Below, piece after piece: positions 26,663 through 36,125 of a stretch of 64,000 nucleotides of DNA. Source of the DNA: Neptunomonas japonica JAMM 1380. Lineage in GTDB: Bacteria > Pseudomonadota > Gammaproteobacteria > Pseudomonadales > Balneatricaceae. The stretch is taken from assembly GCF_016592555.1 (NCBI RefSeq), contig NZ_AP014546.1, positions 1,994,501-2,058,500 of the forward strand. The letters run 5' to 3'. Within the stretch, counting starts at the first letter, position 1. The number at the start of each line of letters is the position of its first letter. Both the position numbers and the translations under genes were made by a program. Under the pieces are notes generated by a model. That model had not been told where the DNA came from and did not search any database. It saw only the letters and a list, made by a program, of their open reading frames with translations.

Positions 26663-27411
26663 AGATTTTTTTCTCTGAGCACTGGCAAGCACTATGCGTT
26701 GCTATGCAGTTTTTGACACAGTTTCCTATTAGATTACGTTCCTATCCTGATTCGCAAGTACAGGCGTTATCATTGCTCTATTACCCACTCGTGGGTGCAG
26801 TGATTGGTGGTATCTTGTATGTGTTTAGCTGGTTGCTTAACGTGCAATCGTTGTATTTGCAGGCATCACTAGTGCTAATTACTTGGGTTGTACTGACGGG
26901 TGGCTTACATCTAGATGGGTTAGCTGACAGTGCAGACGGTTGGATGGGTGGTTTAGGCGATCCAGAGCGCACGTTACGTATTATGAAGGATCCTTGTTCT
27001 GGGGCGATAGGCGTTTTAGCATTAATACTATTACTTGTATTGAAGTGGTCGGCGCTTATAACATTACTCGAAACTACCACTCTGCTACCTATATTACTTG
27101 CTCCAATATTTGCCCGGCTGGGAGCTATCATCTTGCTAGCCTGTACGCCTTATGTAAGAGTGCAAGGGATAGCCACTTCCATGGTCGCGGCAATGCCAAG
27201 GCAAGGTATCTATGTATTGGGGTTCTTAGGCGCGGCACTGTTAGCATGGCTTAGTTTGGTATGTTTGTTGGCGGTCGTTATTGTGTTTTGGCTCACGCGA
27301 AAAATGATGCTAGCGCGCTTAAAAGGCACAACGGGTGATACAGCCGGCGCCCTCATTGAGTTGCTAGAAGTAACTTTACTGACTGCGGCAAGCATCATCT
27401 TGGAAGTCTGA
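26659..27411 (+). CDS. cobS: Adenosylcobinamide-GDP ribazoletransferase (cobalamin synthase) CobS
   Basis: This 250-residue membrane enzyme joins adenosyl-GDP-cobinamide with alpha-ribazole. It shows MQFLTQFPIRL at the start, the acidic metal-binding motif GGLHLDGLADSADGWMGG and LRIMKDPCSGAIGVLALIL, with several membrane helices. I prefer the ATG at 26659, which forms the ATGA overlap used throughout this operon, over the GTG at 26647. Its last 36 bases overlap the 3' end of the convergent PHP-glycosyltransferase gene, so no terminator fits between them. Confidence 0.93.
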   Translation: MKIFFSEHWQALCVAMQFLTQFPIRLRSYPDSQVQALSLLYYPLVGAVIGGILYVFSWLLNVQSLYLQASLVLITWVVLTGGLHLDGLADSADGWMGGLGDPERTLRIMKDPCSGAIGVLALILLLVLKWSALITLLETTTLLPILLAPIFARLGAIILLACTPYVRVQGIATSMVAAMPRQGIYVLGFLGAALLAWLSLVCLLAVVIVFWLTRKMMLARLKGTTGDTAGALIELLEVTLLTAASIILEV

Positions 27412-30102
27412 TATTTGGGCGTTTTTGAGCAGTTCAGCCATAATTGCTTCTGGTTTCAATTGCTGGCTTCGCAACAGTGCGGCGTCTTGCATTTTTATCT
27501 GCTTGTCTAGATCCCGACAGTATTCAATCATCGCTTCAGCCATTTCATGGGCACTGTCTACAAGGTAGCCACTTACCTTATCTTCGATAATATCTTTTGG
27601 GCCTTTGCAGTTGTATGCAGTAACAGGTAGCGCGCAACTCAGCGCTTCTAATACAACACAACCAAAAGTATCAAAACGTGATGGTAGTAACAGTAAATCT
27701 GCTCGCTGGTACAATGCTGGTAAATCGGCCTTATCAACCCAACCTAAAAAAGTTGCTTCAGGTAGGACGATCTGTAACTGCTTTGCCGCTGGACCTGTAC
27801 CCGCAACCCATAATTCGGCATGTGGGATCTTCGACTTTACCGCCGAATATATGCTGGGCAAATCAAACACTCCTTTCTCATCACTCAAGCGGCCTACATA
27901 CAAAAAAATCGGGTTCGGTTGGCTATTATGTGGAGTATTATTACTGCAGCGGTTTTCTTTATCGCACTGGCTTGGTTGTTTGCGGTAATTGTCTGCAACC
28001 CAATGCTGAGTAAGGAATACCTTTTCTGTATCAATCCCCATTTCAGGGCTGGTTAACCAGTCCCGGTGATCATTGTTTAGTGTGTAGATACCTTCAAACT
28101 GTAAATAAAAAGCACGAAGTAAACGGCGTATTCTATCCTTCTCGTGGCCATTTAGATTCATAGTTTGTTGGACGAACTCCATCCAGTCGGTATGCATAAA
28201 AAAGAATGCGGGTACAGAGAATGCTTTTTTTAGATAGAGTGCGATAGCGCCCATCAGCATTTCGGTTGAACAAATAATTCTGTCATAACTGCCTTGCTCA
28301 AAAATACGTTGAATCTTGATCATGTCGGGGACATTAAACTCTTGCTCGCCTAAACTTGAAATTTTAAATTGATGTACCGGTTCTACAACTACAAGGTGTT
28401 CTTCAGATTTAAGCGTGGGATGACAGGTCAGAATGTCTATTGGATAGTTGTATTTTTGGATCTCTGATAATGTACTTTGCAAAGCCGAAGATACGCCATT
28501 GTGGTCGCTAAAAGTGTCCGTTAACCACAGTATCTTTTGTGGGTGCTGTCCTTTATCTAGGTGATCAGCCAATTCATTAAGGAAGGGCCTATTACTGTAA
28601 ATGACTTGGCTTGCAGCAAAAGATGCTCCTGCAATTACGAGTGATGCAAGGGCAGGGAAGGTTAGTTGGTCAAGCATCTTTGTTAGGTTTAGCGATGTCA
28701 TGTGGTCGCTGTTTGCAGTTAGTTCGGGTGTTTTATCACCTGCAAACAATGCCCGTAACTGAGTGGGGATTTCAAACTTACGAATCAGCTCATCCGTGTT
28801 TAGTTCGAAATTATTAAACCCCGCTTGATTGTCTTTTTTAGCTAAAGTTAAGTGCTGGTTTAAACGTGAGAAAAATATGCTTGTGACTAGGTTATAAATT
28901 TCAGGAATAGCTGTGCGAATAATGTTAAGAAAGTTATCTGGATCTTTACGTTGGGTTCGAGCAATTTCTTTTACTACTTTAAGGGTCGGACGAAACTCTT
29001 TGCTAACGCCAATGCTAGTTAATAGTGCAGGTTTAGTTCCAGAAAGAGCTTCATGAAATGTCTTAAGAAAGGTGAGAGTGTACTTGTGACGTTTGAGCTC
29101 TTGCATGGCATTGCTTACACCAAGGCATAGCATTTTATCTTGTAATGATCCTTTATGAAGCAAGAGACGCAACAATCCAGGGTCTTCCATGTGAATGGCA
29201 ACTTGTGAAAAGTAGTCGAGGAAAGTTACAGTTAACTTTTCTTCTTTGCCCACCTCGCCATAAGGTGCAGTATTTCCATCGCGTATTGCTTCAAGTACTA
29301 GTTCGGATCGCCTCGTATTTTTTAGTCTATTTTCTAAGTCAGGAATATGTGCCAATGTTCCTGTACGCCCCGCAAAAATCCCATTGTGATCATCGGAGCC
29401 GCCAGTGAATGACTTATTATAAGGGTCGGTGCAAAAATCATATGGATTTAGGTTGTGTTTATGCGCATAAGCATTGATTTTATCCGGAGTAAGGCTCTCA
29501 ACCCAATGCCGTGTCAGCTGGTTTTGCCAATAACCACGTTGGCCGTTAAGAACTTCAAAGCGTTGAAACATCACTGCAAATTTTTCAAGTATGGAGATGT
29601 CAGGGCGTTGTTTATGCGTATAGAAAAACAATGGATGGGGTAATACGGTAGGGATATCGTTCTCTAAAGTGTAACGAGTAAAGTCTAAAATATTATGTCG
29701 TAGATTATTGAGATCTCGTTCTTGGCTTGGCGTAAATCCATAGGTCAGTACGTGAATGCTGAGCTGGGAATCAGGAAAGTGACAAGTAAACTCTGCACCC
29801 ACTAAGACATCATATCCCATATCAAGGAGCTGCCAGCAAGAGCGTGCATTATTGTGGTTAGTTACCGTGATGAGGTCTGTGCCGTTTCGCTCAAGAGTTT
29901 TAACGAGATCTTTTGTTTTAAGCCATGTTTCTGGTAAGCGTAATAATCGTCCCCATAGCTCATCAGGAACATCACTGTTCTTATCATGACAGTGAATATC
30001 AATTTTAAGTGTTTCATTGCTGGGAAAGCGCAGCTTCTGCTCATTTAGAAAAGCGTCATAATCCGAATGCAGGCGAGAGTGAAAATCTGATTCGATAATC
30101 AT
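27376..30102 (-). CDS. PHP-domain plus group 1 glycosyltransferase fusion protein
   Basis: This 908-residue cytoplasmic protein has two parts. The N-terminal 300 residues resemble a PHP metal-dependent phosphoesterase: KIDIHCHDKNSD (33-44), LITVTNHNNAR, LVGAEFTCHFP, TVLPHPLFFY and TGGSDDHNGIF, which supply most of the usual His/Asp metal ligands. The last 400 residues form a GT-B glycosyltransferase of the GT4 kind: FLYVGRLSDEKGVFDLP, LWVAGTGPAAKQL, LLLPSRFDTFGCVVLEALS and KGPKDIIEDKVSGYLV. The middle section is helical and unassigned. It probably makes or modifies a glycan or glycolipid, but the substrate is unknown. It has no operon partner. Confidence 0.82.
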   Translation of the reverse strand: MIIESDFHSRLHSDYDAFLNEQKLRFPSNETLKIDIHCHDKNSDVPDELWGRLLRLPETWLKTKDLVKTLERNGTDLITVTNHNNARSCWQLLDMGYDVLVGAEFTCHFPDSQLSIHVLTYGFTPSQERDLNNLRHNILDFTRYTLENDIPTVLPHPLFFYTHKQRPDISILEKFAVMFQRFEVLNGQRGYWQNQLTRHWVESLTPDKINAYAHKHNLNPYDFCTDPYNKSFTGGSDDHNGIFAGRTGTLAHIPDLENRLKNTRRSELVLEAIRDGNTAPYGEVGKEEKLTVTFLDYFSQVAIHMEDPGLLRLLLHKGSLQDKMLCLGVSNAMQELKRHKYTLTFLKTFHEALSGTKPALLTSIGVSKEFRPTLKVVKEIARTQRKDPDNFLNIIRTAIPEIYNLVTSIFFSRLNQHLTLAKKDNQAGFNNFELNTDELIRKFEIPTQLRALFAGDKTPELTANSDHMTSLNLTKMLDQLTFPALASLVIAGASFAASQVIYSNRPFLNELADHLDKGQHPQKILWLTDTFSDHNGVSSALQSTLSEIQKYNYPIDILTCHPTLKSEEHLVVVEPVHQFKISSLGEQEFNVPDMIKIQRIFEQGSYDRIICSTEMLMGAIALYLKKAFSVPAFFFMHTDWMEFVQQTMNLNGHEKDRIRRLLRAFYLQFEGIYTLNNDHRDWLTSPEMGIDTEKVFLTQHWVADNYRKQPSQCDKENRCSNNTPHNSQPNPIFLYVGRLSDEKGVFDLPSIYSAVKSKIPHAELWVAGTGPAAKQLQIVLPEATFLGWVDKADLPALYQRADLLLLPSRFDTFGCVVLEALSCALPVTAYNCKGPKDIIEDKVSGYLVDSAHEMAEAMIEYCRDLDKQIKMQDAALLRSQQLKPEAIMAELLKNAQISDFQDDACRSQ

Positions 30103-30343
30103 AGTGACGTTCTCGTGTAGAAATTCATTGTGTTGTTCAATTCTGGCGTCTTTTAATAATGGCTTATCAATAACTAGATGTTATATCTAGATAATCCAAG
30201 TCCTTAGGTAGTGAAGTAAGGAATATGAGGGAAGTATAAAAGGCGTTGTTTTAAGAAATGTGACAGAAACTGATTTATGTCAATTATCCGAGTTGTTTAG
30301 TTGGTTATTATGTGGGTTATCTTACATAAATAATTAGGTAACA

Positions 30344-30463
30344 ATGATGAGTACATGTTGTGGTTCTTGCGGTGGTCAGAGTGCAGAAGAAATTAAGCAG
30401 CAAGAGCAAGCTGATGCAGAGAAGCGTAAAAAGGCTAGTGAAGACAAGAAGGATGAAAAGTAG
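30344..30463 (+). CDS. 39-residue cysteine-motif microprotein (CCGSCGG)
   Basis: A short frame begins at two adjacent ATGs (30344 and 30347). It encodes MMSTCCGSCGGQSAEE, then a highly charged tail rich in Lys, Glu, Asp and Gln, ending at a TAG at 30461. TTAGGT lies a few bases upstream as a modest ribosome site. The CC-G-S-C-GG cluster could bind a metal or form a redox thiol pair; the tail should be helical. I recall similar short CCGxC proteins in marine gammaproteobacteria but cannot name a family or function. Base composition and the clear ending suggest a real gene. Confidence 0.6.
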   Translation: MMSTCCGSCGGQSAEEIKQQEQADAEKRKKASEDKKDEK

Positions 30464-30722
30464 TTTTATATAGACTGACTACTGGGGAATAAAGAACGTT
30501 GAGTATAGTGCTATTCGCTTAATAATCTATTTACTCCTCAGTATCTACGATGGTAGCCCGTCATGGTGCTACTTATACCGTGTTCCTCCTCTATATACTT
30601 TCTGTGACTTTTGAGTTTCATATAATAAAGTTATTCATAGAAAGTAATGCTCTTAATCGGTTACCCTGTTATCCCATATAAACGATATAAGCACACGTGC
30701 GTGTGACTTTTAGGCAGGCGCT

Positions 30723-31196
30723 TTGAAAAAAATTGCAATTTTTGTCGATGTACAAAACATCTATTACACCACACGGCAAGCGTATAATCGCCAGTTTAAT
30801 TACCGTAAATTATGGCAACGTATCAGTGAACAAGGTGACATAGTATCAGCGACGGCTTATGCGATTCATCGTGGTGATGACAAGCAGTATAAATTTCAGA
30901 GTGCGCTCAAACACATGGGGTTTACGGTAAAGCTTAAACCCTTTATTCAGCGAAGTGATGGGTCAGCTAAAGGCGATTGGGATGTTGGCATTGCCATTGA
31001 TGTAATGGATGTTGCTAAAGAGGTTGATATAGTAATTTTACTTTCTGGAGATGGAGACTTTGATCTGTTGTTAGAGAAAGTGCGATCAGATTTTAACGTG
31101 ACAGCAGAGGTCTATGGTGTTCCATCGTTAACGGCTAACTCTCTCATTGAAGCCGCATCTATTTTTCATCCGATTAGAGATGATTTTTTAATCTGA
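30723..31196 (+). CDS. NYN-domain (LabA/DUF88-type) putative nuclease
   Basis: This 157-residue protein has the PIN-like NYN fold. Conserved acidic residues occur in IAIFVDVQNIYYT (D9), KGDWDVGIAIDVMD and VILLSGDGDFDLLLEKV, in the order expected for the metal site, followed by VEVYG-like VTAEVYGVPSL. Members are RNA-processing or RNA-degrading nucleases, though many are uncharacterised. Translation starts at TTG (30723), preceded by AGGCAGGCG. It appears to be monocistronic. Confidence 0.85.
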   Translation: MKKIAIFVDVQNIYYTTRQAYNRQFNYRKLWQRISEQGDIVSATAYAIHRGDDKQYKFQSALKHMGFTVKLKPFIQRSDGSAKGDWDVGIAIDVMDVAKEVDIVILLSGDGDFDLLLEKVRSDFNVTAEVYGVPSLTANSLIEAASIFHPIRDDFLI

Positions 31197-31279
31197 TTGG
31201 ACTATAAGAAATTAGCCAGACCTTCAGTGCCGGCTAATTTTTCTATTCGTACTGAATATTATTTATTGACTACTATCAC

Positions 31280-31705
31280 TTATTTATCTGATTCATTAGG
31301 GGTATTGAAACGATCAGGATCGTTTGTAATATCAACGTCCACGTTGGCAGATGGAATCTTAAAGTCGTGTACACGCTGCCAACCTGTGCTCTCAGGTGGG
31401 CGCTCCCAAACAGTCCCAGCATTATAGGTAAATAAATCAGCTAAAGATGGATCCATAGACGACAGCTTCTGCAAAGGCACTGGTAGCATGTTAGCCAATT
31501 CATTAGCTGCGTACTCTTGTGTTTCATACCCAGTATATAGGCGCCATCCAGTATCGTTAAGATGCTCTGGTACTGTTTTATACATGAAACGAATCGGTAA
31601 GTTTTCATCAAAAGTTAATTTAGATACTAGCGCTAAAAATCCATTCTTTGTTTGGTTAGTTTCAGCGTCTTCAGAAATAGGGGTGTCTACTGTGGGTGTT
31701 TTCAT
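31280..31705 (-). CDS. DUF2185-like conserved protein
   Basis: This 141-residue cytoplasmic protein has a central block typical of DUF2185/Imm33-like proteins: IRFMYKTVPEHLNDTGWRL, then YTGYETQEYA and later a segment with PSLADLFTYNAGTVWERP. The family is of unknown function; some members occur as immunity proteins, but no toxin gene is adjacent here. I place the start at the ATG 31705; an upstream TTG at 31717 would add four residues. The N-terminal 25 residues are polar and probably disordered. Confidence 0.65.
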   Translation of the reverse strand: MKTPTVDTPISEDAETNQTKNGFLALVSKLTFDENLPIRFMYKTVPEHLNDTGWRLYTGYETQEYAANELANMLPVPLQKLSSMDPSLADLFTYNAGTVWERPPESTGWQRVHDFKIPSANVDVDITNDPDRFNTPNESDK

Positions 31706-32106
31706 AGCAAAATCCAACGAAATTTAAACGAACAATATTGTATAGTAAATCGAAGAACTTGAGGACTAAAACACTCATACTGTTTATATCAAATGAAAAC
31801 TGGATACGGTATTTAAACAAGTATCACTATTATCAGAAGTTAGATATCTACTAAGTTAAGAAGAGGGAGAGCTTTCATGGTAATTTTTTATATTGTTGAT
31901 TCTTGTGAAGCAGTTTTATAGAGTTTATCAAAAGCTGATTAGTAATGAGTTCGATTATTTCTTCAACGATGGGGTTGGCTTGTAAAATCTAAGCGTTGGG
32001 CTCAGCTGACTAGTAAAGTTCCTGATAGCTAAATGAACTTGCTTTTACGACAGATAACAAAACAAAAAAGCCCGTCATAAGACGGGCTTTTTAATGTCAG
32101 CAATAA
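31706..32106. other. 401-base intergenic region before acnB (3' side)
   Basis: The only supported element here is the acnB terminator at 32065-32092. The rest is AT-rich, with frequent stops in all frames, and I see no gene, repeat or RNA. Confidence 0.45.
32065..32092. terminator. Rho-independent terminator of acnB
   Basis: AAAAAGCCCGTC and GACGGGCTTTTT form a perfect stem with an ATAA loop. It lies 15 bases beyond the acnB stop on the minus strand. The flanking A and T runs would let it work in both directions. Confidence 0.92.
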
Positions 32107-34707
32107 TTACGCTTGAACTGTAGGAATAACAGTTGCTGCTTTAGCTGTGTAGTTTTCGATCTGGTCAAAGTTCAAGTAACGGTATACATCTTCAGCCATT
32201 GGGTCTAGCTTAGCTGTATATTCCATATACTCTGCAACCGTAGGGATTTTGCCGGTAAGGGCTGCAACAGCGGCCAATTCAGCAGAAGACAGGTAAACAT
32301 CAGCACCTGTACCCAAGCGGTTAGGGAAGTTACGAGTAGACGTAGAAACAACGGTTGATTTGTCTGCTACGCGTGCTTGGTTACCCATGCATAATGAACA
32401 ACCTGGCATTTCCATACGTGCACCGGCTTTACCGAAGATGTTGTAGTAACCTTCTTCAGTTAGCTGTGCGGCATCCATTTTCGTTGGAGGGGCGATCCAC
32501 ATGCGTGTTGGTAATGATGTACCCGCAGCATCTAGAAGCTTGCCAGCAGCACGGAAGTGACCAATGTTTGTCATACAAGAACCGATGAATACTTCATCAA
32601 TTTTTGTGCCAGCAACTTCAGACAATACTTTCACATCATCAGGGTCGTTAGGGCAAGCCAAGATAGGCTCTTTAACATCAGCTAGGTCAATTTCGATTAC
32701 TGCAGCGTATTCAGCATCAGCATCAGCCGTCATCAATTCTGGGTTAGCTAGCCACTCTTGCATGCCAGCGATACGACGTTCGATTGTACGTACATCACCG
32801 TAGCCTTCAGAAATCATCCACTTCAACATTGTAATGTTAGAGTTTAGGTATTCGCGAATTGGTGCTTCATCTAGTTTGATAGAGCAAGCAGCAGCAGAAC
32901 GTTCAGCGGCCGAGTCAGACAGTTCGAAAGCCTGCTCAACTTTAAGGTCTGGTAAACCTTCAATTTCAAGGATACGACCAGAGAAGATGTTCTTCTTACC
33001 TGCTTTAGCAACAGTCAATAAGCCCGCTTTAATTGCGTACAAAGGAATAGCGTTAACGAGGTCACGCAGAGTGATACCTGGTTGAAGCTTGTCACCTTTA
33101 AAACGAACCAATACCGACTCAGGCATATCTAGTGGCATTACGCCTGTAGCTGCAGCAAAAGCAACTAGACCAGAACCCGCTGGGAAAGAAATTCCGATTG
33201 GGAAACGCGTATGAGAATCACCACCTGTACCAACGGTATCAGGAAGCAACATACGGTTTAGCCAAGAATGGATTACACCGTCACCAGGGCGTAGTGAAAC
33301 ACCACCACGGTTCATGATGAAATCAGGTAATGTATGGTGGGTCTGAACATCAACTGGTTTAGGGTAAGCCGCTGTATGACAGAAAGACTGCATTGTTAGG
33401 TCAGCAGAGAAGCCTAGGCAAGCCAAATCTTTTAGCTCATCACGAGTCATCGGCCCCGTAGTATCCTGAGAACCTACAGTCGTCATTTTTGGCTCACAGT
33501 ATGTACCAGGAAGAACACCGGCTACGCCGCATGCCTTACCTACCATTTTCTGTGCATGAGTGTAGCTCTTACCGCTATCAGCAGGCTGATCAGGTTTGCG
33601 GAACAGTTCAGTAGGCGCTAGTCCTAACGCTGTACGCGCTTTATCAGTAAGACCACGACCAATGATCAGAGGAATACGACCGCCAGCACGCACTTCATCA
33701 AGAAGTACCTGAGTTTTTAGGCCGAAAGTGCAAAGTTCTTCGCCAGTATCAGCGTTCTTAGCAACACCCTCATATGGATAAACGTCAATAACGTCACCCA
33801 TATTCATTTTTTCAACATCCATTTCGATCGGTAAAGCACCAGCATCTTCCATTGTGTTAAAGAAGATAGGAGCAATTTTACCACCGAAGCAGTAGCCGCC
33901 AGCACGCTTATTAGGAACGTTCGGGATATCATCACCGAAGAACCATAAAACGGAGTTAGTAGCAGACTTACGTGAAGAACCTGTACCTACAACATCACCA
34001 ACATATGCAACAGGGTGACCTTTAGCTTTGATCTCTTCGATCTGCTTAAGAGGACCTACAGAACCGTCTACATCTGGGTTAATGCCATCACGTGACATTT
34101 TCAGCATTGCATTAGCATGTACTGGGATATCAGGACGTGTAAATGCATCTGGAGCAGGGGACAAGTCATCGGTGTTAGTTTCACCCGTTACTTTGAAAAC
34201 AGTAACTGTGATTTTCTCTGCCAATTCTGGTTTAGACGTAAACCACTCAGCATTGGCCCATGACTCAAGAACTTGTTGAGCGTGAGCATTGCCTGCTTCT
34301 GCTTTTTCTTGGACATCATGAAATGCATCAAATACAAGTAATGTACGTGATAATGCAGTAGCAGCAGTAGGTGCTAGTGCGTCGTCATCTAGGCAATCAA
34401 TCAGCGGTTGAATGTTATAACCACCTAACATAGTACCCAGTAATTGAGTTGCTTGAACTTTATCAACTAGAGGTGAGCTTGCTTCACCTTTAGTGACAGC
34501 AGCAAGGAAGCCAGCTTTTACATAAGCGGCTTGGTCAACACCGGCTGGAACACGGTCTGTTAACAGGTTTAACAAAAACTCTTCTTCACCTGCAGGTGGG
34601 TTTTTCAGTAGTTCAACCAGCGCAGCTGTTTGGTCAGCGTCTAATGGTTTTGCTGGTACGCCTTCAGCGGCGCGTTCTTCTACGTGTTTACGATAAGCTT
34701 CTAGCAC
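32107..34707 (-). CDS. acnB: Aconitate hydratase B / 2-methylisocitrate dehydratase AcnB
   Basis: This 866-residue enzyme has the usual AcnB length and layout: an N-terminal HEAT-like domain ([20 protein letters not shown]), the swivel domain with [20 protein letters not shown], and the catalytic core with [51 protein letters not shown] and the 4Fe-4S ligand segment [12 protein letters not shown]. It isomerises citrate to isocitrate in the TCA cycle and can act in the methylcitrate route. It is monocistronic with its own terminator. Confidence 0.98.
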   Translation of the reverse strand: MLEAYRKHVEERAAEGVPAKPLDADQTAALVELLKNPPAGEEEFLLNLLTDRVPAGVDQAAYVKAGFLAAVTKGEASSPLVDKVQATQLLGTMLGGYNIQPLIDCLDDDALAPTAATALSRTLLVFDAFHDVQEKAEAGNAHAQQVLESWANAEWFTSKPELAEKITVTVFKVTGETNTDDLSPAPDAFTRPDIPVHANAMLKMSRDGINPDVDGSVGPLKQIEEIKAKGHPVAYVGDVVGTGSSRKSATNSVLWFFGDDIPNVPNKRAGGYCFGGKIAPIFFNTMEDAGALPIEMDVEKMNMGDVIDVYPYEGVAKNADTGEELCTFGLKTQVLLDEVRAGGRIPLIIGRGLTDKARTALGLAPTELFRKPDQPADSGKSYTHAQKMVGKACGVAGVLPGTYCEPKMTTVGSQDTTGPMTRDELKDLACLGFSADLTMQSFCHTAAYPKPVDVQTHHTLPDFIMNRGGVSLRPGDGVIHSWLNRMLLPDTVGTGGDSHTRFPIGISFPAGSGLVAFAAATGVMPLDMPESVLVRFKGDKLQPGITLRDLVNAIPLYAIKAGLLTVAKAGKKNIFSGRILEIEGLPDLKVEQAFELSDSAAERSAAACSIKLDEAPIREYLNSNITMLKWMISEGYGDVRTIERRIAGMQEWLANPELMTADADAEYAAVIEIDLADVKEPILACPNDPDDVKVLSEVAGTKIDEVFIGSCMTNIGHFRAAGKLLDAAGTSLPTRMWIAPPTKMDAAQLTEEGYYNIFGKAGARMEMPGCSLCMGNQARVADKSTVVSTSTRNFPNRLGTGADVYLSSAELAAVAALTGKIPTVAEYMEYTAKLDPMAEDVYRYLNFDQIENYTAKAATVIPTVQA

Positions 34708-35010
34708 GATTTAGCCCTCATCTATTATTCCCACCGTTCTTTACTCATCACACCGGAGATCGATGCTGCGTAAAGTTTAGTCTCGTTATTAATCTGCGTG
34801 AGGATTCTAACTTATAGGCGGCTTAAAGTTAAGTTTGTAGACAATTCAGAGCGTTAGACTTTGTGCCTAAGTTACTGCATGATCCGTTCTACTATTTTGA
34901 ATTTTAAGAAAAATAGGCATTTCTCAGTTGAAACATGCATTATTATACTATGCTGTTATGTAGCTCATACGGTTAACAATCTGACGGTTAATATTAAGAA
35001 TTATTCAATT
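34708..35010. other. Divergent intergenic region, acnB and the signalling module
   Basis: This 303-base stretch holds the promoters of acnB and of the plus-strand signalling cluster. A TATACT hexamer at 34944-34949 is a possible -10 element for the latter, without a good -35. The frame of the first module gene is open back to 34861 but the extra residues do not look coding. I see no RNA structure or gene. Confidence 0.4.
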
Positions 35011-35511
35011 ATGCTAGTTCAGGAAAATAAAAAGGTTAGTTCTCCCATTTGGATGGCACTATCTGATTGGGATATTAACGCAGAGCTTGATAGCGACTTG
35101 GCTGAAAATATTCAGGCCGCTTTTGAGTCTATGGATCAAAAAAGCTTGATTTATAAAGGCTCTTTAGCAAAATTGAATTTAGAGTATGCAACTCGGGCCG
35201 TTGCGTCCCAGCCTATGGAATTAATGGTGCACGTGAAACGCTTTTATCTGGCGATGCTGTGTAAATCAGAAAAGAAGGTGTTAGGAGCATTAATAGATCT
35301 ACTTATTATTTTACGCTACCGAGGTAACCCTTTACTGCTTCGGCTTATTAAAGAAGCCGAGGTTATTCTTGGCGTTTCGCTTTGTGGAACCTTAAAAACA
35401 ATTGCAGAAGATAAAACTGCAAATGGAATACTTAAACTGGATGTTTCAGGATCTGTCTTGATTAATGGGTGTAGTTTGCCGGCAACACACCAAAAGAGGG
35501 ATAAGTCATAA
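35011..35511 (+). CDS. Helical protein of unknown function, first gene of the signalling module
   Basis: This 166-residue protein has no recognised family. The start at 35011 (MLVQENKKVSSPIWMALSDWD) is chosen because upstream in-frame residues look like translated non-coding DNA; the ribosome site is weak. The middle is predicted to be alpha-helical and amphipathic (MELMVHVKRFYLAMLCKSEK, then VLGALIDLLIILRYRGNPLL), and the C-terminus is polar. There is no signal peptide or clear membrane helix. It ends directly before the ATG of the receiver-like gene, so the two are probably co-transcribed. Confidence 0.6.
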   Translation: MLVQENKKVSSPIWMALSDWDINAELDSDLAENIQAAFESMDQKSLIYKGSLAKLNLEYATRAVASQPMELMVHVKRFYLAMLCKSEKKVLGALIDLLIILRYRGNPLLLRLIKEAEVILGVSLCGTLKTIAEDKTANGILKLDVSGSVLINGCSLPATHQKRDKS

Positions 35512-36120
35512 ATGGCTGCTAACAATGGAAGTTACCTGAATGTATTACTTGCGGGCTTTGAAGGAAGCACGCTACATACTTTAGAGTATTTTTTTCAATC
35601 ACAACGTAGCGGCAAAAAATTCAAACTTGTGGACTCCCTCTTGCGCGCAGATTGGGTCATCTATAATGCTGATCAGCCCCAACCCAAAGATTTGTTACAA
35701 GATCATCTTGAAAATAAAATAGGTTTGCCCGCAATCGTTATCTCTATTAAAGAGCTTCAATGGAATAACAGCGTTACGTTATGTAAACCTTTTAGTGTTA
35801 AAGATTTAGAAAGCTCAATTACGCAGCTCTTTAATGACGTTATAGATAAGAATAAACGTGAAATAACGCCAATTATTATTGAAACTAATTCATCAGTAAC
35901 ATCATCATTGATAGCAGAGCCAGCAGAGCCAGCAGAGCCAGCAGAGCCAGCAGAGCCAGCAGAGCCAGCAGAGCCAGCAGAGCCAGCAGAGCCAGCAGAG
36001 CCAGCAGAGCCAAAATCAAATGTGACAACTCTTCGCGTGGTAAAAAGAAACACATTCAACATAAAGAGACGGCTAATAAAGAAGCACCTCCTGCTCCGGA
36101 TGCTCACGAACAGGCGCTAA
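35512..36120 (+). CDS. Receiver-like protein with (AEP)11 linker, truncated by an apparent frameshift
   Basis: Residues 1-115 look like a divergent response-regulator receiver: a beta-1 strand (LNVLLAGFEGS) without the usual acidic pair, DWVIYNADQPQPKDLL with one possible acceptor Asp, PAIVISI, and the conserved Lys/Pro/Phe in VTLCKPFSVKDL. An (Ala-Glu-Pro)11 linker follows. After the repeat this frame gives an unnatural basic tail (VVKRNTFNIKRRL) and stops at 36120. The frame one base back reads a plausible linker (ETANKEAPPAPDAHEQAL) straight into the next gene, so the two are probably one protein of about 493 residues. Either one A is missing in this sequence or the gene is truly broken. 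Confidence 0.6.
   Translation: MAANNGSYLNVLLAGFEGSTLHTLEYFFQSQRSGKKFKLVDSLLRADWVIYNADQPQPKDLLQDHLENKIGLPAIVISIKELQWNNSVTLCKPFSVKDLESSITQLFNDVIDKNKREITPIIIETNSSVTSSLIAEPAEPAEPAEPAEPAEPAEPAEPAEPAEPAEPKSNVTTLRVVKRNTFNIKRRLIKKHLLLRMLTNRR
35914..36012 (+). repeat. Eleven perfect tandem copies of a 9-bp unit
   Basis: GCAGAGCCA is repeated 11 times without error over 99 bases, encoding Ala-Glu-Pro in the receiver-like gene. Such arrays gain and lose copies by slippage. Because the unit is 9 bp, copy changes alter linker length in three-residue steps and cannot themselves shift the frame. Confidence 0.97.
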
Positions 36121-36125
36121 CCAGT

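Noticed and set aside
27605..28056. Plus-strand frames opposite the PHP-glycosyltransferase gene
   Set aside because: They are out-of-phase shadows with no domain or ribosome site, while the minus-strand protein has clear motifs throughout.
34861..35010. N-terminal extension of the first signalling-module gene
   Set aside because: The 50 extra residues are Cys/Ile/Asn-rich with no ribosome site and look like translated AT-rich intergenic DNA.
35914..36012. CRISPR array
   Set aside because: The repeats are 9 bp, contiguous and without spacers, and they encode an in-frame Ala-Glu-Pro linker.
35757..36107. Minus-strand frame with a long Gly-Ser-Ala repeat
   Set aside because: It is the reverse reading of the 9-bp repeat array, has no plausible start or folded domain, and overlaps the well-supported plus-strand receiver-like gene.
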